From Nanobdellota archaeon (lineage in GTDB: Archaea; Nanobdellota; Nanobdellia; SCGC-AAA011-G17; GW2011-AR17): a DNA stretch of 35,905 nucleotides. The position numbers were made by a program, and so were the translations under genes. A model generated the notes under the pieces. The model did not search any database and was not told where the DNA came from. It was given only the letters and a program-made list of their open reading frames with translations. Shown here in pieces: positions 8,494 to 16,377 of this stretch (within the stretch, counting starts at the first letter, position 1; each line of letters begins with the position of its first letter). The stretch lies in assembly GCA_018830945.1 (NCBI GenBank), contig JAHJRD010000073.1, positions 1-35,905 of the forward strand, in the 5' to 3' direction.

Positions 8494-9177
8494 TTCTTTT
8501 GCCTCTAACAGGAGCTCCAGCCCTTTTTCAGCGTCTTTAACTGATTTTGTCCCAAGCCCGCAAGGCAGCGTAATCAGGTCATCCCTCTTGAAATCCCTGA
8601 CGTCTTCCGGCTTTGAAATGCCCCATGCAATCTTCCCGCCTCTTTGCCTGAATTCATTGTAGTGCGGGTAAGAAGTGATGTTGCATTGCGATGCGTCAAA
8701 GCTGATGATATCAATGTTTGCCCGGAACATCCTGTCCCAGTCCATGGTGCCGCAGACATGCGCGCCTTTTATCGCAGTGCCTTCAATTTTAATAGAGCTG
8801 AATATTGCATCCCATAATGGGGAGTAATCAAACCCCGCATGCCCTAATGCCGGCTCATCAAGGAAAATATATGTGAACCATGAGTTAAGCCCTTCGCAAA
8901 TTGGTGTTAAATGCGAGCATATTCTTGAAACAGCATCATCTTCCCCGTAGCCGCTCTGGATTAATGTTGCAGGTCCGACACACTGCACTTTTTTTACAGG
9001 ATAAATAATTTCCTTGAATTTTTCAAGGCAGCTCATCTTTCCGGGATGTTTTATGTAATCGAGCATTGAATCCCCAAGCTTTGGAAGCTCTGGGAGAAAA
9101 GGGATGTCGTGCTTTAAAGAATAGGCAACTGCTTTCTCAACAGAATCATAAGGCAGTGAGCCGATTTGCGTTATCAT
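8479..9177 (-). CDS. MetE-like zinc methyltransferase domain protein
   Basis: This 232-residue TIM-barrel protein resembles the C-terminal half of cobalamin-independent methionine synthase and the UroD superfamily. It has ITQIGSLPY at the start, FLDEPAL, the zinc-ligand-like HVCGTMDW, and TLPCGLGTKSV near the end, matching the His-x-Cys ... Cys set of MetE. It is shorter than the archaeal MetE core (about 300+ residues). I prefer the ATG at 9177 because a minus-strand TATA at 9219-9230 would make the ATG at 9237 lie upstream of transcription. It may transfer methyl from a corrinoid or folate donor, but the substrate is unknown. Confidence 0.78.
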   Translation of the reverse strand: MITQIGSLPYDSVEKAVAYSLKHDIPFLPELPKLGDSMLDYIKHPGKMSCLEKFKEIIYPVKKVQCVGPATLIQSGYGEDDAVSRICSHLTPICEGLNSWFTYIFLDEPALGHAGFDYSPLWDAIFSSIKIEGTAIKGAHVCGTMDWDRMFRANIDIISFDASQCNITSYPHYNEFRQRGGKIAWGISKPEDVRDFKRDDLITLPCGLGTKSVKDAEKGLELLLEAKELYFP

Positions 9178-9218
9178 ATGGGAAAAGGGCAAATGCCTCT
9201 TTAAATGCGTTATGTATG

Positions 9219-9230
9219 CCTTATATATGC
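9219..9230 (-). promoter_or_regulatory. TATA box of the MetE-like gene
   Basis: GCATATATAAGG on the minus strand lies about 45 bases before the ATG at 9177 and inside the last codons of the AbrB-PhoU gene. It decides the start choice, because the in-frame ATG at 9237 would be upstream of the transcript start. Confidence 0.5.
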
Positions 9231-10120
9231 AGCCCAATCTCTAATTTTATAATATCAGCCATCAACTCAGTCATCTTCCTTATCCTGTACAATAGAATAA
9301 CATCATTAATGCACGGCTTGTTCATCTTCTCAAGAGTCATTTCCCTTAGCCTGTCCCTTGTGTTAAATATGTCAGTTGCAACAGCCTTGTCATACTTGTG
9401 GAACAAGGTGGAAAACTTCCTGCTCATTCCAACAAAATCCTCAAACAATTTAATACCCCCTCTTGAAACAGGCGCATGAATCCCCTTGTAAAGCCTTGCA
9501 TACTCATCCCCTAGCTGCTCAAGAAGCGCAATGATTGTGTAATAATGCATTGTCTTCTGAAAATCCCTGTATCCTTTCCTGTTCAGGCTGCGAAGGCAGT
9601 AGTTTGTGAACTTGTTTATTGCCTCGTCTGTTTTTGATATCACAATCAATGATTTAATGTCCTTTTTCTTCAAGGCCTCAAGCCCTGAATCGCCCATTGA
9701 GCCAATCAAAAGCAGTATCCGCCTGAAAAGCATGTCAAAGTCATTCTGCGTTGTTCCTGACAAATCCTTTAAAATGCAGTAATTCTTCCCCTGCTCAATA
9801 ATTGCAAACCCTAGTAAAGAATTGCACGCTCCTGTTATTACCTCAAGAAGCTCAGGGCTGTCATACCTTACTTTTATCTCATCATCGCCGCGTATATAGC
9901 AGTCTGTGATATAGACATAAGCCAGAGACTTCCTTAATCCTGAAATATCAATCTCGCTCTTTCTTGGCTTGAACTCAGCAGAAGTTGATATTAAAAGTCC
10001 CTTGTTTTCCTCGTTAAGCTCAACCTCATCGCCTGGCTTTAATCCAAATGAATTCACCCAAGCAGAAGGCAGGGAGATTGTTAAAGTATTCTCGCCCTGC
10101 TTCACAAGCTTTCTTTTCAT
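9221..10120 (-). CDS. AbrB-PhoU fusion regulator (phosphate uptake type)
   Basis: The 299-residue protein begins with a SpoVT/AbrB swapped-hairpin DNA-binding domain (KLVKQGENTLTISLPSAWVNSFGLKPGDEVEL, residues about 4-50). It continues with helical PhoU-like repeats (residues about 85-299). Such AbrB-PhoU fusions are common in archaea and are thought to link phosphate status to transcription or transport. No Pst transporter genes are in the window. A minus-strand TATA at about 10143-10152 lies 23-32 bases before the ATG. It is divergent from the PHP gene. Confidence 0.88.
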   Translation of the reverse strand: MKRKLVKQGENTLTISLPSAWVNSFGLKPGDEVELNEENKGLLISTSAEFKPRKSEIDISGLRKSLAYVYITDCYIRGDDEIKVRYDSPELLEVITGACNSLLGFAIIEQGKNYCILKDLSGTTQNDFDMLFRRILLLIGSMGDSGLEALKKKDIKSLIVISKTDEAINKFTNYCLRSLNRKGYRDFQKTMHYYTIIALLEQLGDEYARLYKGIHAPVSRGGIKLFEDFVGMSRKFSTLFHKYDKAVATDIFNTRDRLREMTLEKMNKPCINDVILLYRIRKMTELMADIIKLEIGLHI

Positions 10121-10244
10121 ATGGCTTTAGAATTGCTGCAAGTATATAAATATTGCTAAAGTATAGTTGTATATACGTAAATATATTCTATATTGAGTAA
10201 ATATATAGCAGATAAGCCACCTTTCTAATCTTGAGGTGGTTGAA
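10121..10244. promoter_or_regulatory. divergent promoter region with direct repeats
   Basis: This AT-rich gap holds a minus-strand TATA for the AbrB-PhoU gene and plus-strand TATA sequences for the PHP gene. GTAAATATAT occurs at 10177-10186 and 10197-10206, exactly 20 bases apart, about two helical turns, as expected for a dimeric regulator bound on one face. GAGGTGGT at 10233-10240 is the Shine-Dalgarno of the PHP gene. Confidence 0.45.
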
Positions 10245-11144
10245 ATGGAAACAAATGAAAAGCGCGGGCATCTGCACCTGCACACAGGCGCATCTGACGG
10301 GCTTGTGACAATAGAAGACATAGCAGAATCAGGCATTAGCTTTACTGCAATAACAGACCATGACACAATGGAAGGCATTGGAAAGTTCATGGCTTTGGAA
10401 AAGCACGGCATAGAAGTCATCCCTGGAATAGAATTGTCAGCAAGGCATATGGGAAAGAACATGCATATGCTTGTATATTATCCAAAAGCAAAGCCAGAGC
10501 TCTATGCAATGCTTGAAGAATTCAGGATGAAGAGGGTTAAAAGGGCATTGACAACAGCAGAAAAACTCGCAGAGCATGGCATAATAATGGACAGGGCCGC
10601 GATACTTGCTGAAAAAGGGCTTATTGCAAAAGGAAACATGGCAAGGATGGCTTTAGATTACCCTGCAAACAGGGCTTTGCTTGCAACGCAAGGTATTAAG
10701 GATGCGCAGGAATTCATACAGGCATACTTGAATAAAAACAAGCCAGGGCATGTAAAGCTTGGCGGCATGGAAGTGTCAGAGCTTATAAAGCTTGTTGACG
10801 GCGTGAAGGTTCTTGCCCATCCTGCGCATAACCTTGACATGGGAACACACGATTATATTGTTGAAGACTTAGCTAAAAATTACGGAATTTGGGGCATTGA
10901 GGTGTGGACAAGAAAGCACGACCCTGGCGCGCCTGAATATTATCTTAATCTTGCAAAAAAGCTTGGGCTTTACCCGATTATCTCAAACGACGTGCACGCA
11001 AAAGAGGATTTGAGTGAGAATAGAGCTCCTTATGAGATGGTTGAGGCGATAAAGAAACAAAAAACAGGTTTTAAGGCTCAGCAGGGCGCCTTGCACTGTA
11101 GGCACTCCATAATCTCGCAGCTTTTTCCTTGTCCATATCCATAA
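10245..11144 (+). CDS. PHP-domain metal-dependent phosphoesterase
   Basis: I take the ATG at 10245, five bases after the Shine-Dalgarno GAGGTGG, rather than the in-frame GTG at 10236 that overlaps it. The 299-residue product has all PHP metal-binding segments: HLHLHTGASDG, AITDHDTMEG, IPGIELSA, LAHPAHN and ISNDVHAKED. It resembles COG0613 enzymes that degrade short oligonucleotides or nucleoside bisphosphates. The last 25 residues (CRHSIISQLFPCPYP) are encoded antisense to the neighbouring lipoprotein gene, a 74-base convergent overlap, and may be a recent extension. Confidence 0.9.
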   Translation: METNEKRGHLHLHTGASDGLVTIEDIAESGISFTAITDHDTMEGIGKFMALEKHGIEVIPGIELSARHMGKNMHMLVYYPKAKPELYAMLEEFRMKRVKRALTTAEKLAEHGIIMDRAAILAEKGLIAKGNMARMALDYPANRALLATQGIKDAQEFIQAYLNKNKPGHVKLGGMEVSELIKLVDGVKVLAHPAHNLDMGTHDYIVEDLAKNYGIWGIEVWTRKHDPGAPEYYLNLAKKLGLYPIISNDVHAKEDLSENRAPYEMVEAIKKQKTGFKAQQGALHCRHSIISQLFPCPYP

Positions 11145-11637
11145 GGATTATTGCATATTCATTTGCAGCTTCAAAAAACCTTGCTGCATTTTCAACTATA
11201 TCTCCTTCTACCCTCATCCCCATGCCTTCAATCATCTCCACAGTTGAGAAATCAAGATAGCTCACAGAATTTCCGCTGCTTGGCTGGTACAATTCAATTA
11301 TGCCATTGCAGTCAACATCAGTCCATTTATCTGTAATCTCAGTAAGCAGTATTCTCTTTTCAAGAAATTCGCCAAAACATCCTTCCCTTCTAAGCATTGG
11401 CTTCATAAAAGTATATTCGCCGCACCATATCTGAAAGCCATATTCATCCATCACAACAACTGCTGTTTCCCCGCAAAAGCCAAGCCTTGTTGGAATTTTT
11501 TCAACTTCAACGCCTTCAGGCAATCCATACATTATCCTAAGAGTCTCGTTTTGGCTTACGATTGGCTCATAATCCCTGGAAGCAGTTGTAACAGCGCATG
11601 TTCCTGCAAGCAACGCAATCAAGGCAAGCCTTCTCAT
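11071..11637 (-). CDS. secreted Cys-containing protein, third gene of tandem set
   Basis: The start at 11637 overlaps the upstream stop by ATGA and yields 188 residues beginning MRRLALIALLAGTCAV, a signal peptide with a possible lipobox (LAGTC). LGFCGETAVVVMDEYGFQIWCGEY is the family's C-x6-V ... W-C-x-G/E segment, and DVDCNG matches the third Cys site. The C-terminal KEKAARLWSAY corresponds to the Q/E-V/I-x-A-x-W motif of the neighbours. It is the last and most divergent of three tandem genes. The function is unknown. Confidence 0.78.
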   Translation of the reverse strand: MRRLALIALLAGTCAVTTASRDYEPIVSQNETLRIMYGLPEGVEVEKIPTRLGFCGETAVVVMDEYGFQIWCGEYTFMKPMLRREGCFGEFLEKRILLTEITDKWTDVDCNGIIELYQPSSGNSVSYLDFSTVEMIEGMGMRVEGDIVENAARFFEAANEYAIILMDMDKEKAARLWSAYSARRPAEP

Positions 11638-12140
11638 AATTTGCCTCTTGGAGGAGCATGATACCTGAATCTCCATCTTGCATCAACTTCCCTCTGCCCA
11701 ATGCCCTCAAGCGTTTGATTATACTCATCTGCCTGCTCTTGTGTGGCAGGGCTGCTTTCTTCAACAAGCTGGTAATAGCTGTAATTCGGCCTGTGCCTTA
11801 ACATCCAATGCCAATAAATGTCAATGTTTTCATCACAACCATAATCAACAACTCTCTTTCTTTCATCTTCTGCCTCATACAAAAGCCGCGCTGTGCATCC
11901 TGCATCTGTTTCCATGTATGAAAAGCTGTAACCATCGCAGTCAATTGTGTAGAATCTATCATCCATCCTTACTGTCGGATTATTATTGCACAAAGGCGCA
12001 TTATATTCAGGCGCAGGCTGGCGCCATACAGCCGGCTGATGATTTGGAGCAGGCAATGCAGCAGGCATAGAACATCCTGCAAGAATCGGAGCCAATGCCA
12101 TCAGGTTTCTTAGAATGTTGCGCTTTTCCATTTTTCCCAT
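11634..12140 (-). CDS. lipoprotein, second gene of tandem set
   Basis: From the ATG at 12140 (or 12131) the 168-residue product has a lipobox LAPILAGC. It continues with a Pro-rich linker and the family core: LCNNNPTVRM, YTIDCDGYSF, GCTARLLYEAEDE and DYGCDENI. The C-terminal YNQTLEGIGQREVDARWRF is nearly the same pattern as in the protein encoded at 78-635. The gene start lies inside the end of the upstream gene, with AAAGGAGG about 13 bases before the ATG, so the genes are translationally coupled. The start is uncertain by three codons. Confidence 0.8.
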   Translation of the reverse strand: MGKMEKRNILRNLMALAPILAGCSMPAALPAPNHQPAVWRQPAPEYNAPLCNNNPTVRMDDRFYTIDCDGYSFSYMETDAGCTARLLYEAEDERKRVVDYGCDENIDIYWHWMLRHRPNYSYYQLVEESSPATQEQADEYNQTLEGIGQREVDARWRFRYHAPPRGKL

Positions 12141-12661
12141 GCTATTTCCACTTCCTCCTTTCCAATGCCTCTTCGTAAAAACCAATCATATGTTCCCTGT
12201 TCATTCTCAGACGGGGGAATCCTAGAATCCACTATGCTGACAGGGCTTTCGTTCCAGCTTGCGCCGTCCCAATAAGTCCACATTCGCCATTCATCTGCAA
12301 TCTCGTCTGTGTCTTCATCAATCCATTCCTCTTTTCCAACCAATGTCTGGCCTGAATAAGCATACCATGCCAAATTCTCGCTGCATGCGCTGTTGCATAT
12401 ATGGCGAAATTCCAAATCACCATTGCAGGAAATCACGTACTCGTTTTCCCTGAACACCACATAAGGCTGGTTGTCGCATGCAACAGCATCTTCAGCATAA
12501 ATATTTCCTGAAAATTCATTTGGCAAGACTGAATCGTCTGCTGTTTCTTGGATGTTTTGTATGCCTGTTTCCTGCTCAGGCAGGGGCATAATCACGGGGG
12601 TTTCTCTTGCGCAACTGCTTAAGGCGGCTATAACAATTGCTGTTAGCACTCTTTTCATCAT
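12110..12661 (-). CDS. lipoprotein, first gene of tandem set
   Basis: The 183-residue product starts MMKRVLTAIVIAALSSC, a signal peptide with lipobox ALSSC. The core repeats the family pattern ACDNQPYVVF, YVISCNGDLEF, and ends in GIGKEEVEIAWEKW. A central Trp-rich acidic part (DEIADEWRMWTYWDGASWNE) differs from its paralogues. GAGGATGAT precedes the two adjacent ATGs, and a minus-strand TATA lies at about 12692-12702. The IS element is inserted just upstream of this promoter. It heads a three-gene operon of related secreted proteins. Confidence 0.82.
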   Translation of the reverse strand: MMKRVLTAIVIAALSSCARETPVIMPLPEQETGIQNIQETADDSVLPNEFSGNIYAEDAVACDNQPYVVFRENEYVISCNGDLEFRHICNSACSENLAWYAYSGQTLVGKEEWIDEDTDEIADEWRMWTYWDGASWNESPVSIVDSRIPPSENEQGTYDWFLRRGIGKEEVEIAWEKWKSATF

Positions 12662-12691
12662 ATCATCCTCGTGAAGTGTTATTTTCTGTAC

Positions 12692-12702
12692 ATTTATAAA
12701 GG
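12692..12702 (-). promoter_or_regulatory. TATA box of the tandem lipoprotein operon
   Basis: CCTTTATAAAT on the minus strand lies 31-41 bases before the first ATG at 12661, with GAGGAT as Shine-Dalgarno between. It is about 35 bases from the left end of the IS element. Confidence 0.5.
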
Positions 12703-12734
12703 TTTAGCAGGATACTGCAGCAATAGTGACTGTC

Positions 12735-12748
12735 AAGCCCCGTCTTGA
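12735..12748 (+). repeat. IS terminal inverted repeat, left
   Basis: AAGCCCCGTCTTGA pairs in inverted orientation with the right-end repeat, differing at two positions. It lies downstream of the transposase stop codon at 12916. Confidence 0.55.
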
Positions 12749-12915
12749 TTTTTGAATTTTTTTGGCGGTTCCCGCCACAGGAAGCGGCCTGAATTTTTGC
12801 AAGGAGATTATTTCAAAGAAAATTCCGGGATTTCTGTCTGTTCTTTCAAAATTTGCCTTATCCTTTTATAGAACTTACTATGGAAAATCCCTAAGGGGTT
12901 TATATCTCTTTAAGC

Positions 12916-14330
12916 CTATGTGCCTGCAAAAAGGTAGAATATTTTTGCAAAGAGTTGCAAAAACTCCATAAATGGAAATCTTATATTTCCGATAGTGCCA
13001 TTCCATTTTTCTCTTACTATTTTCAATTTGAGAGACAGGCTTTCATTGCACCTAAACCTTTTCTTCTCTGTCTGTTGTAATGTTGCCGAGTAGTATTGTT
13101 CTATATTGTTATTGGTCGGCGGAACCAAGGAATTATCCTGAAAAACTGTAAGCTTATCGATATTCTCTATAATGCTCTTTATTCGTTTTTGTATTTTTTG
13201 GGGAAAAGTCCGATTTCTTTCTTTAATTTTTCAAGTATTTCCATAGTTTCTGTTTTAACTCGCCTTATTAAATATTTGAGGGGATGCTTCCGCCTATATT
13301 TCTTCAAACCTTTTCTGAATTCGAAGAAATCAAAAATCAACCTCATTTCATAATCCAGGATTATTTTTGAGTCCTCTTCGTAACAACCGCACCCCTTTAG
13401 GATTTCTCTTCTCTCGGTTAGCTTATTCAATTGTTGTTTAAGAAAACTGCATTCAACCGAATGTTCAAAAAAGAGATTTAATATCATGTAAAGATTATAC
13501 ATTTCTTGTAATGGCAAAACCTTTTTGCCATAACGATTTAATTTCTTTTCACTTTCAAAATCTTTGACGACGAGCTTATTCAAATGAAATAGGCACCATT
13601 GAACTTTAACATTGGGAAAAATGTCCTTCAGCATCTGTGGATAACCCATTGCTAAATCAACTATAAATGCCTCTTTTCTATAGGGGAGTAATTTTATTTT
13701 TAGCTTAGCTTTTAATGTCTCAATCCGTTTGTCTTCAACGATTTCATCAAATATTACATTTTTTGTAACAGCATCGATGACTACAACTCTGATACAAGAC
13801 TTGCCATTTACCTTGGGATGTTGTTCGTCATAGTTAAAAATACCTGAGCTGCCAAGAACTTTTGTTTCTTGTATTCTTTCAGCAGAATCAAGGTATATTT
13901 GTCTTACCCATTCATGGCTTATCGTTTTACCAAACATTCTTTCGATATGTGCATTAATATTATCCAATGAAACCTCAAATGTGCAAAGATTGAATATCTC
14001 TGTTCTGACAAGTTCTTTATATTGTTGAACAAAAAGTTCAGCATCTTTGCACCTTGTAGTCCATGTGTGCCCGCATTTTTTGCATATAAATTTACCTCTC
14101 TTGATTACCACACCTAATTCTTTTATGAGCTTATTTTTATACAAATCATTGCCATTGTGGTCGATACGATTACAGCCACATTTTTCACAAACAGGGGAAA
14201 GTTCATGGAACTTTCCGGAAATGTTTATGGAAAATCTCTTTTCCTGCTTGATTGGGGCGGTTATTTGCGTCAATAAAGGCACTACTCTAGCACCGAAAAA
14301 GTTATTTAGTCTGGAATTATATTCTATCAT
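12916..14330 (-). pseudogene. DDE transposase interrupted by a -1 frameshift
   Basis: The first frame (14330-13179, 383 residues) has two zinc-binding pairs at the N terminus (CEKCGC, CKKC) and DDE-type motifs FNYDEQHPKVNG (D168) and FIVDLAMGYPQM (D225), then WCLFHLNK, the C-x2-H motif of MULE-like transposases. It stops after FPKKYKNE. A -1 shift near the A6 run at about 13189-13194 restores a second frame to 12916 with the missing third acidic motif PPTNNNIEQYYS and RFRCNESL. Together they give about 470 residues. It is either decayed, expressed by frameshifting, or a homopolymer error. Confidence 0.78.
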
Positions 14331-14364
14331 TGGACAGCCTCCTTTTGATTTGTCTCAATACATC

Positions 14365-14378
14365 TTAAGAGGGGGCTT
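14365..14378 (-). repeat. IS terminal inverted repeat, right
   Basis: Read on the minus strand this is AAGCCCCCTCTTAA, matching the left repeat at 12 of 14 positions. It lies 35 bases upstream of the transposase ATG at 14330 and about 35 bases before the uS12 TATA box (GTTTATAAATAAC at about 14415-14427). Confidence 0.55.
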
Positions 14379-14468
14379 AGTTTATCAACACATTCCAGTC
14401 ACGGAGAATAGAAATGTTTATAAATAACACCCATCTCCTCTAACTGATATTTAAAGGTAAATCTTAAA

Positions 14469-14906
14469 ATGGGAAGCAAGTCAAAAGGATTATACTGCGG
14501 CAAAAAGCTAATCAGAAGAAGGAAAGCCGGCAGAAATGCTGACAGCAAATACATAAGAAAAGTTTTTCAGCTCAAGCAGAAAGCAGACCCATTAAGGGGA
14601 AGTTCTCAGGCAAAAGCAATTGTTCTTGAAAAAGTGCAGTTAGAGGCAAAGCAGCCAAACTCAGCAATGAGAAAATGCGTAAGATGCCAATTAATAAAAA
14701 ACGGAAAAAAGATAACAGCCTTTGTCCCTGGATATAATGCAATCAAGTTCATTGACGAACACGACGAGATAGTGATTGAATGCATCGGCGGAAAGATGGG
14801 CAGGGCAAAAGGAGATATTCCCTGCGTCAGATGGCAGGTAATCAAGGTAAACGACCAGAGCCTTTATGCATTGTGGAAAGGCAAGATAGAGAAGGGCAGA
14901 AGATGA
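14469..14906 (+). CDS. rps12: ribosomal protein uS12
   Basis: The 145 residues fit archaeal uS12, with [27 protein letters not shown] and the decoding-centre loop region typical of the family. [14 protein letters not shown] is a usual archaeal N terminus. A TATA box (GTTTATAAATAAC, about 14415) lies upstream. It overlaps rps7 by ATGA. The upstream flank is an IS element rather than the rpoA2-nusA-rpl30 genes common in archaea. Confidence 0.97.
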   Translation: MGSKSKGLYCGKKLIRRRKAGRNADSKYIRKVFQLKQKADPLRGSSQAKAIVLEKVQLEAKQPNSAMRKCVRCQLIKNGKKITAFVPGYNAIKFIDEHDEIVIECIGGKMGRAKGDIPCVRWQVIKVNDQSLYALWKGKIEKGRR

Positions 14907-15502
14907 GCAAGATAATGCTTTTTAACAGATGGGATACATCAGAAGTTAAGGTAGATGACCCGGGGCTGCAGGGCTACATCAATCTGCGCCCAGTAATAGT
15001 GCCAAGGACAGGCGGCAGGAATGTCAAGGTTATGTTCTGGAAAACAAAAAACAATATTATTGAAAGGCTTATTAACAAGATAATGGTGCCCGGCCATAAG
15101 GGCAAGAAGCACAGGCTTTCATCAGGCCATTGCTGCGGCAAGGCAGCAGGCAAATACACTATAATAGAGAAATGCCTTGAAATCATAGAGTCAAGGGTAA
15201 AGAAAAATCCAGTTGAAGTGCTTGTAAAGGCAATTGAGAATGCAGCGCCAAGAGAGGAAATCACGACAATTGAGTACGGCGGCGCAAAATATCCAAAAGC
15301 AGTTGAGTGCTCTCCCCAAAGAAGGGTTGATTTTGTATTAAGGTATATGGTGCAGGGCGCATATGCAAAGGCGTTTAATGCAAAAAAGCATATTGAAGAA
15401 GTGCTTGCTGATGAAATCATAAAAGCATATAATCTTGACCAGAGTTCAAATGCAATTGGAAAGAAATTGGAAGTTGAAAGACAGGCAGACGCTTCAAGAT
15501 AA
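14903..15502 (+). CDS. rps7: ribosomal protein uS7
   Basis: Starting at the ATG that overlaps the uS12 stop (199 residues), this is uS7: [35 protein letters not shown] at the start, [45 protein letters not shown] in the middle, and [30 protein letters not shown] at the end. It initiates assembly of the small-subunit head. No fusA follows, unlike the usual str operon. Confidence 0.97.
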   Translation: MSKIMLFNRWDTSEVKVDDPGLQGYINLRPVIVPRTGGRNVKVMFWKTKNNIIERLINKIMVPGHKGKKHRLSSGHCCGKAAGKYTIIEKCLEIIESRVKKNPVEVLVKAIENAAPREEITTIEYGGAKYPKAVECSPQRRVDFVLRYMVQGAYAKAFNAKKHIEEVLADEIIKAYNLDQSSNAIGKKLEVERQADASR

Positions 15503-15509
15503 ATTCTTA

Positions 15510-15524
15510 GAAAGCTTTATATAT
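15510..15524 (+). promoter_or_regulatory. BRE/TATA promoter of secreted protein gene
   Basis: GAAAGCTTTATATAT lies 40-54 bases before the ATG at 15564, just after the rps7 stop. It supports the ATG at 15564 over the earlier in-frame ATG at 15435 inside rps7. Confidence 0.55.
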
Positions 15525-15563
15525 GAGCCAGATATCCCAACTTTTAGGGGGTATTACAATAAA

Positions 15564-16220
15564 ATGGCAACAACATTAACTAAAATTCTGGCTGCTTCTA
15601 TTATAGCAGGAAGTGTTTCAGCAGGCTGTATTGAAGAGGACTGCGCAGACACTTATTTTCTCAATGAGCCGCAGGTTATGGTTGAAAATGATTTGGATAG
15701 AAGGGTTGTCAGCATAGACCTTGGGTTGGCAACTGACCAGCGCCCATTTGTGCCTGCACAATACAGGGGCATTCCGGTAAGCAGCAACCTGAGCATTTAC
15801 TGCGCGCCTGTTGACAGGAACGGCAATCTGGCGAGCAGCGGATGCGTTGACGGAAAGAAGTTTGAGTTTTATGCATATTCCACAGATGAAGATGGCAATG
15901 TGCATCCGATCGCTTCTGACCATATGGCTGGGTTTGCGGCAAAAATGCTTAAGGAAATTAATGAAAATTATGCCAATAGCTGGGGCGCGGCAGAAACCTT
16001 AACATGTGTTGTGCGGACACCAAGGTGCTCCACTGCCGGATATCCTTATATTGATGAATATGGCAGGGAAAGGTTTCAGGAAACAGCATGGCGCCCGGAA
16101 ACGCTTGTCGGCACTGCAGAAGCAGAAATTGTGATAGAGCAGCTGTGCCCTGCGCCAATTCCTCCTTTCAAGCCTGTTGATGAAAGCGAATGGCGCCCGT
16201 CATCTGAAGATGAGCTTTGA
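15564..16220 (+). CDS. secreted lipoprotein, hypothetical
   Basis: The 218-residue product begins MATTLTKILAASIIAGSVSAGC, a signal peptide with lipobox. The mature part has six or more Cys, alternating hydrophobic strands and a Pro-rich C terminus (PAPIPPFKPVDESEW). It does not show the C-x-N-x-P ... W pattern of the lipoproteins at 78-635 and 11-12.7 kb, so I do not place it in that family. The last 21 bases overlap a small convergent gene. The function is unknown. Confidence 0.8.
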   Translation: MATTLTKILAASIIAGSVSAGCIEEDCADTYFLNEPQVMVENDLDRRVVSIDLGLATDQRPFVPAQYRGIPVSSNLSIYCAPVDRNGNLASSGCVDGKKFEFYAYSTDEDGNVHPIASDHMAGFAAKMLKEINENYANSWGAAETLTCVVRTPRCSTAGYPYIDEYGRERFQETAWRPETLVGTAEAEIVIEQLCPAPIPPFKPVDESEWRPSSEDEL

Positions 16221-16361
16221 AACAACATAATATACAATTATCAGCAATAAGAGCCCTATAAGCAATCCCCAGGGCACTCTAATTTTTGGCTTTTCAGGAG
16301 GCAGCTGCGCATACCTTTCAACAGCTCCCCTGTATAAAGCAGTTCTTTGCGAAGGTTGCAT
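16200..16361 (-). CDS. 53-residue single-pass membrane protein
   Basis: An open frame MQPSQRTALYRGAVERY... PEKPKIRVPWG followed by about 20 hydrophobic residues (LLIGLLLLIIVYYVVSKLIF) and a final Arg predicts a cytosolic N terminus and one C-terminal transmembrane helix. It begins 16 bases after the stop of the metallopeptidase/nucleotidyltransferase gene in the same direction and could be its operon partner. The layout (short N-terminal region, K-I-R-V-P, tail helix) is reminiscent of archaeal Sec61 beta/SecG, but the similarity is too weak to claim. Confidence 0.62.
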   Translation of the reverse strand: MQPSQRTALYRGAVERYAQLPPEKPKIRVPWGLLIGLLLLIIVYYVVSKLIFR

Positions 16362-16377
16362 GAATATTCAGTGTGAT

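Larger units (their letters stand above)
12735..14378. mobile_element. insertion sequence, about 1.64 kb, with frameshifted transposase
   Basis: The element is bounded by imperfect inverted repeats, AAGCCCCGTCTTGA at 12735-12748 and the reverse complement of AAGCCCCCTCTTAA at 14365-14378 (12 of 14 match). It contains one minus-strand transposase gene of about 1.4 kb. It sits between the lipoprotein operon promoter and the uS12 promoter. A 7-bp GTGACTG also occurs in inverted orientation outside each end, at different distances, so the exact tips and target duplication are unclear. It carries no passenger genes. Confidence 0.7.

Noticed and set aside
12762-12971. Open frame on the plus strand inside the IS element
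   Set aside because: It is antisense to the frameshifted transposase tail, has no Shine-Dalgarno and no recognisable protein features.
12725-14400. GTGACTG in inverted orientation outside both IS ends as part of longer terminal repeats
   Set aside because: The spacing to the inner repeat differs (2 versus about 18 bases), so the match may be by chance.
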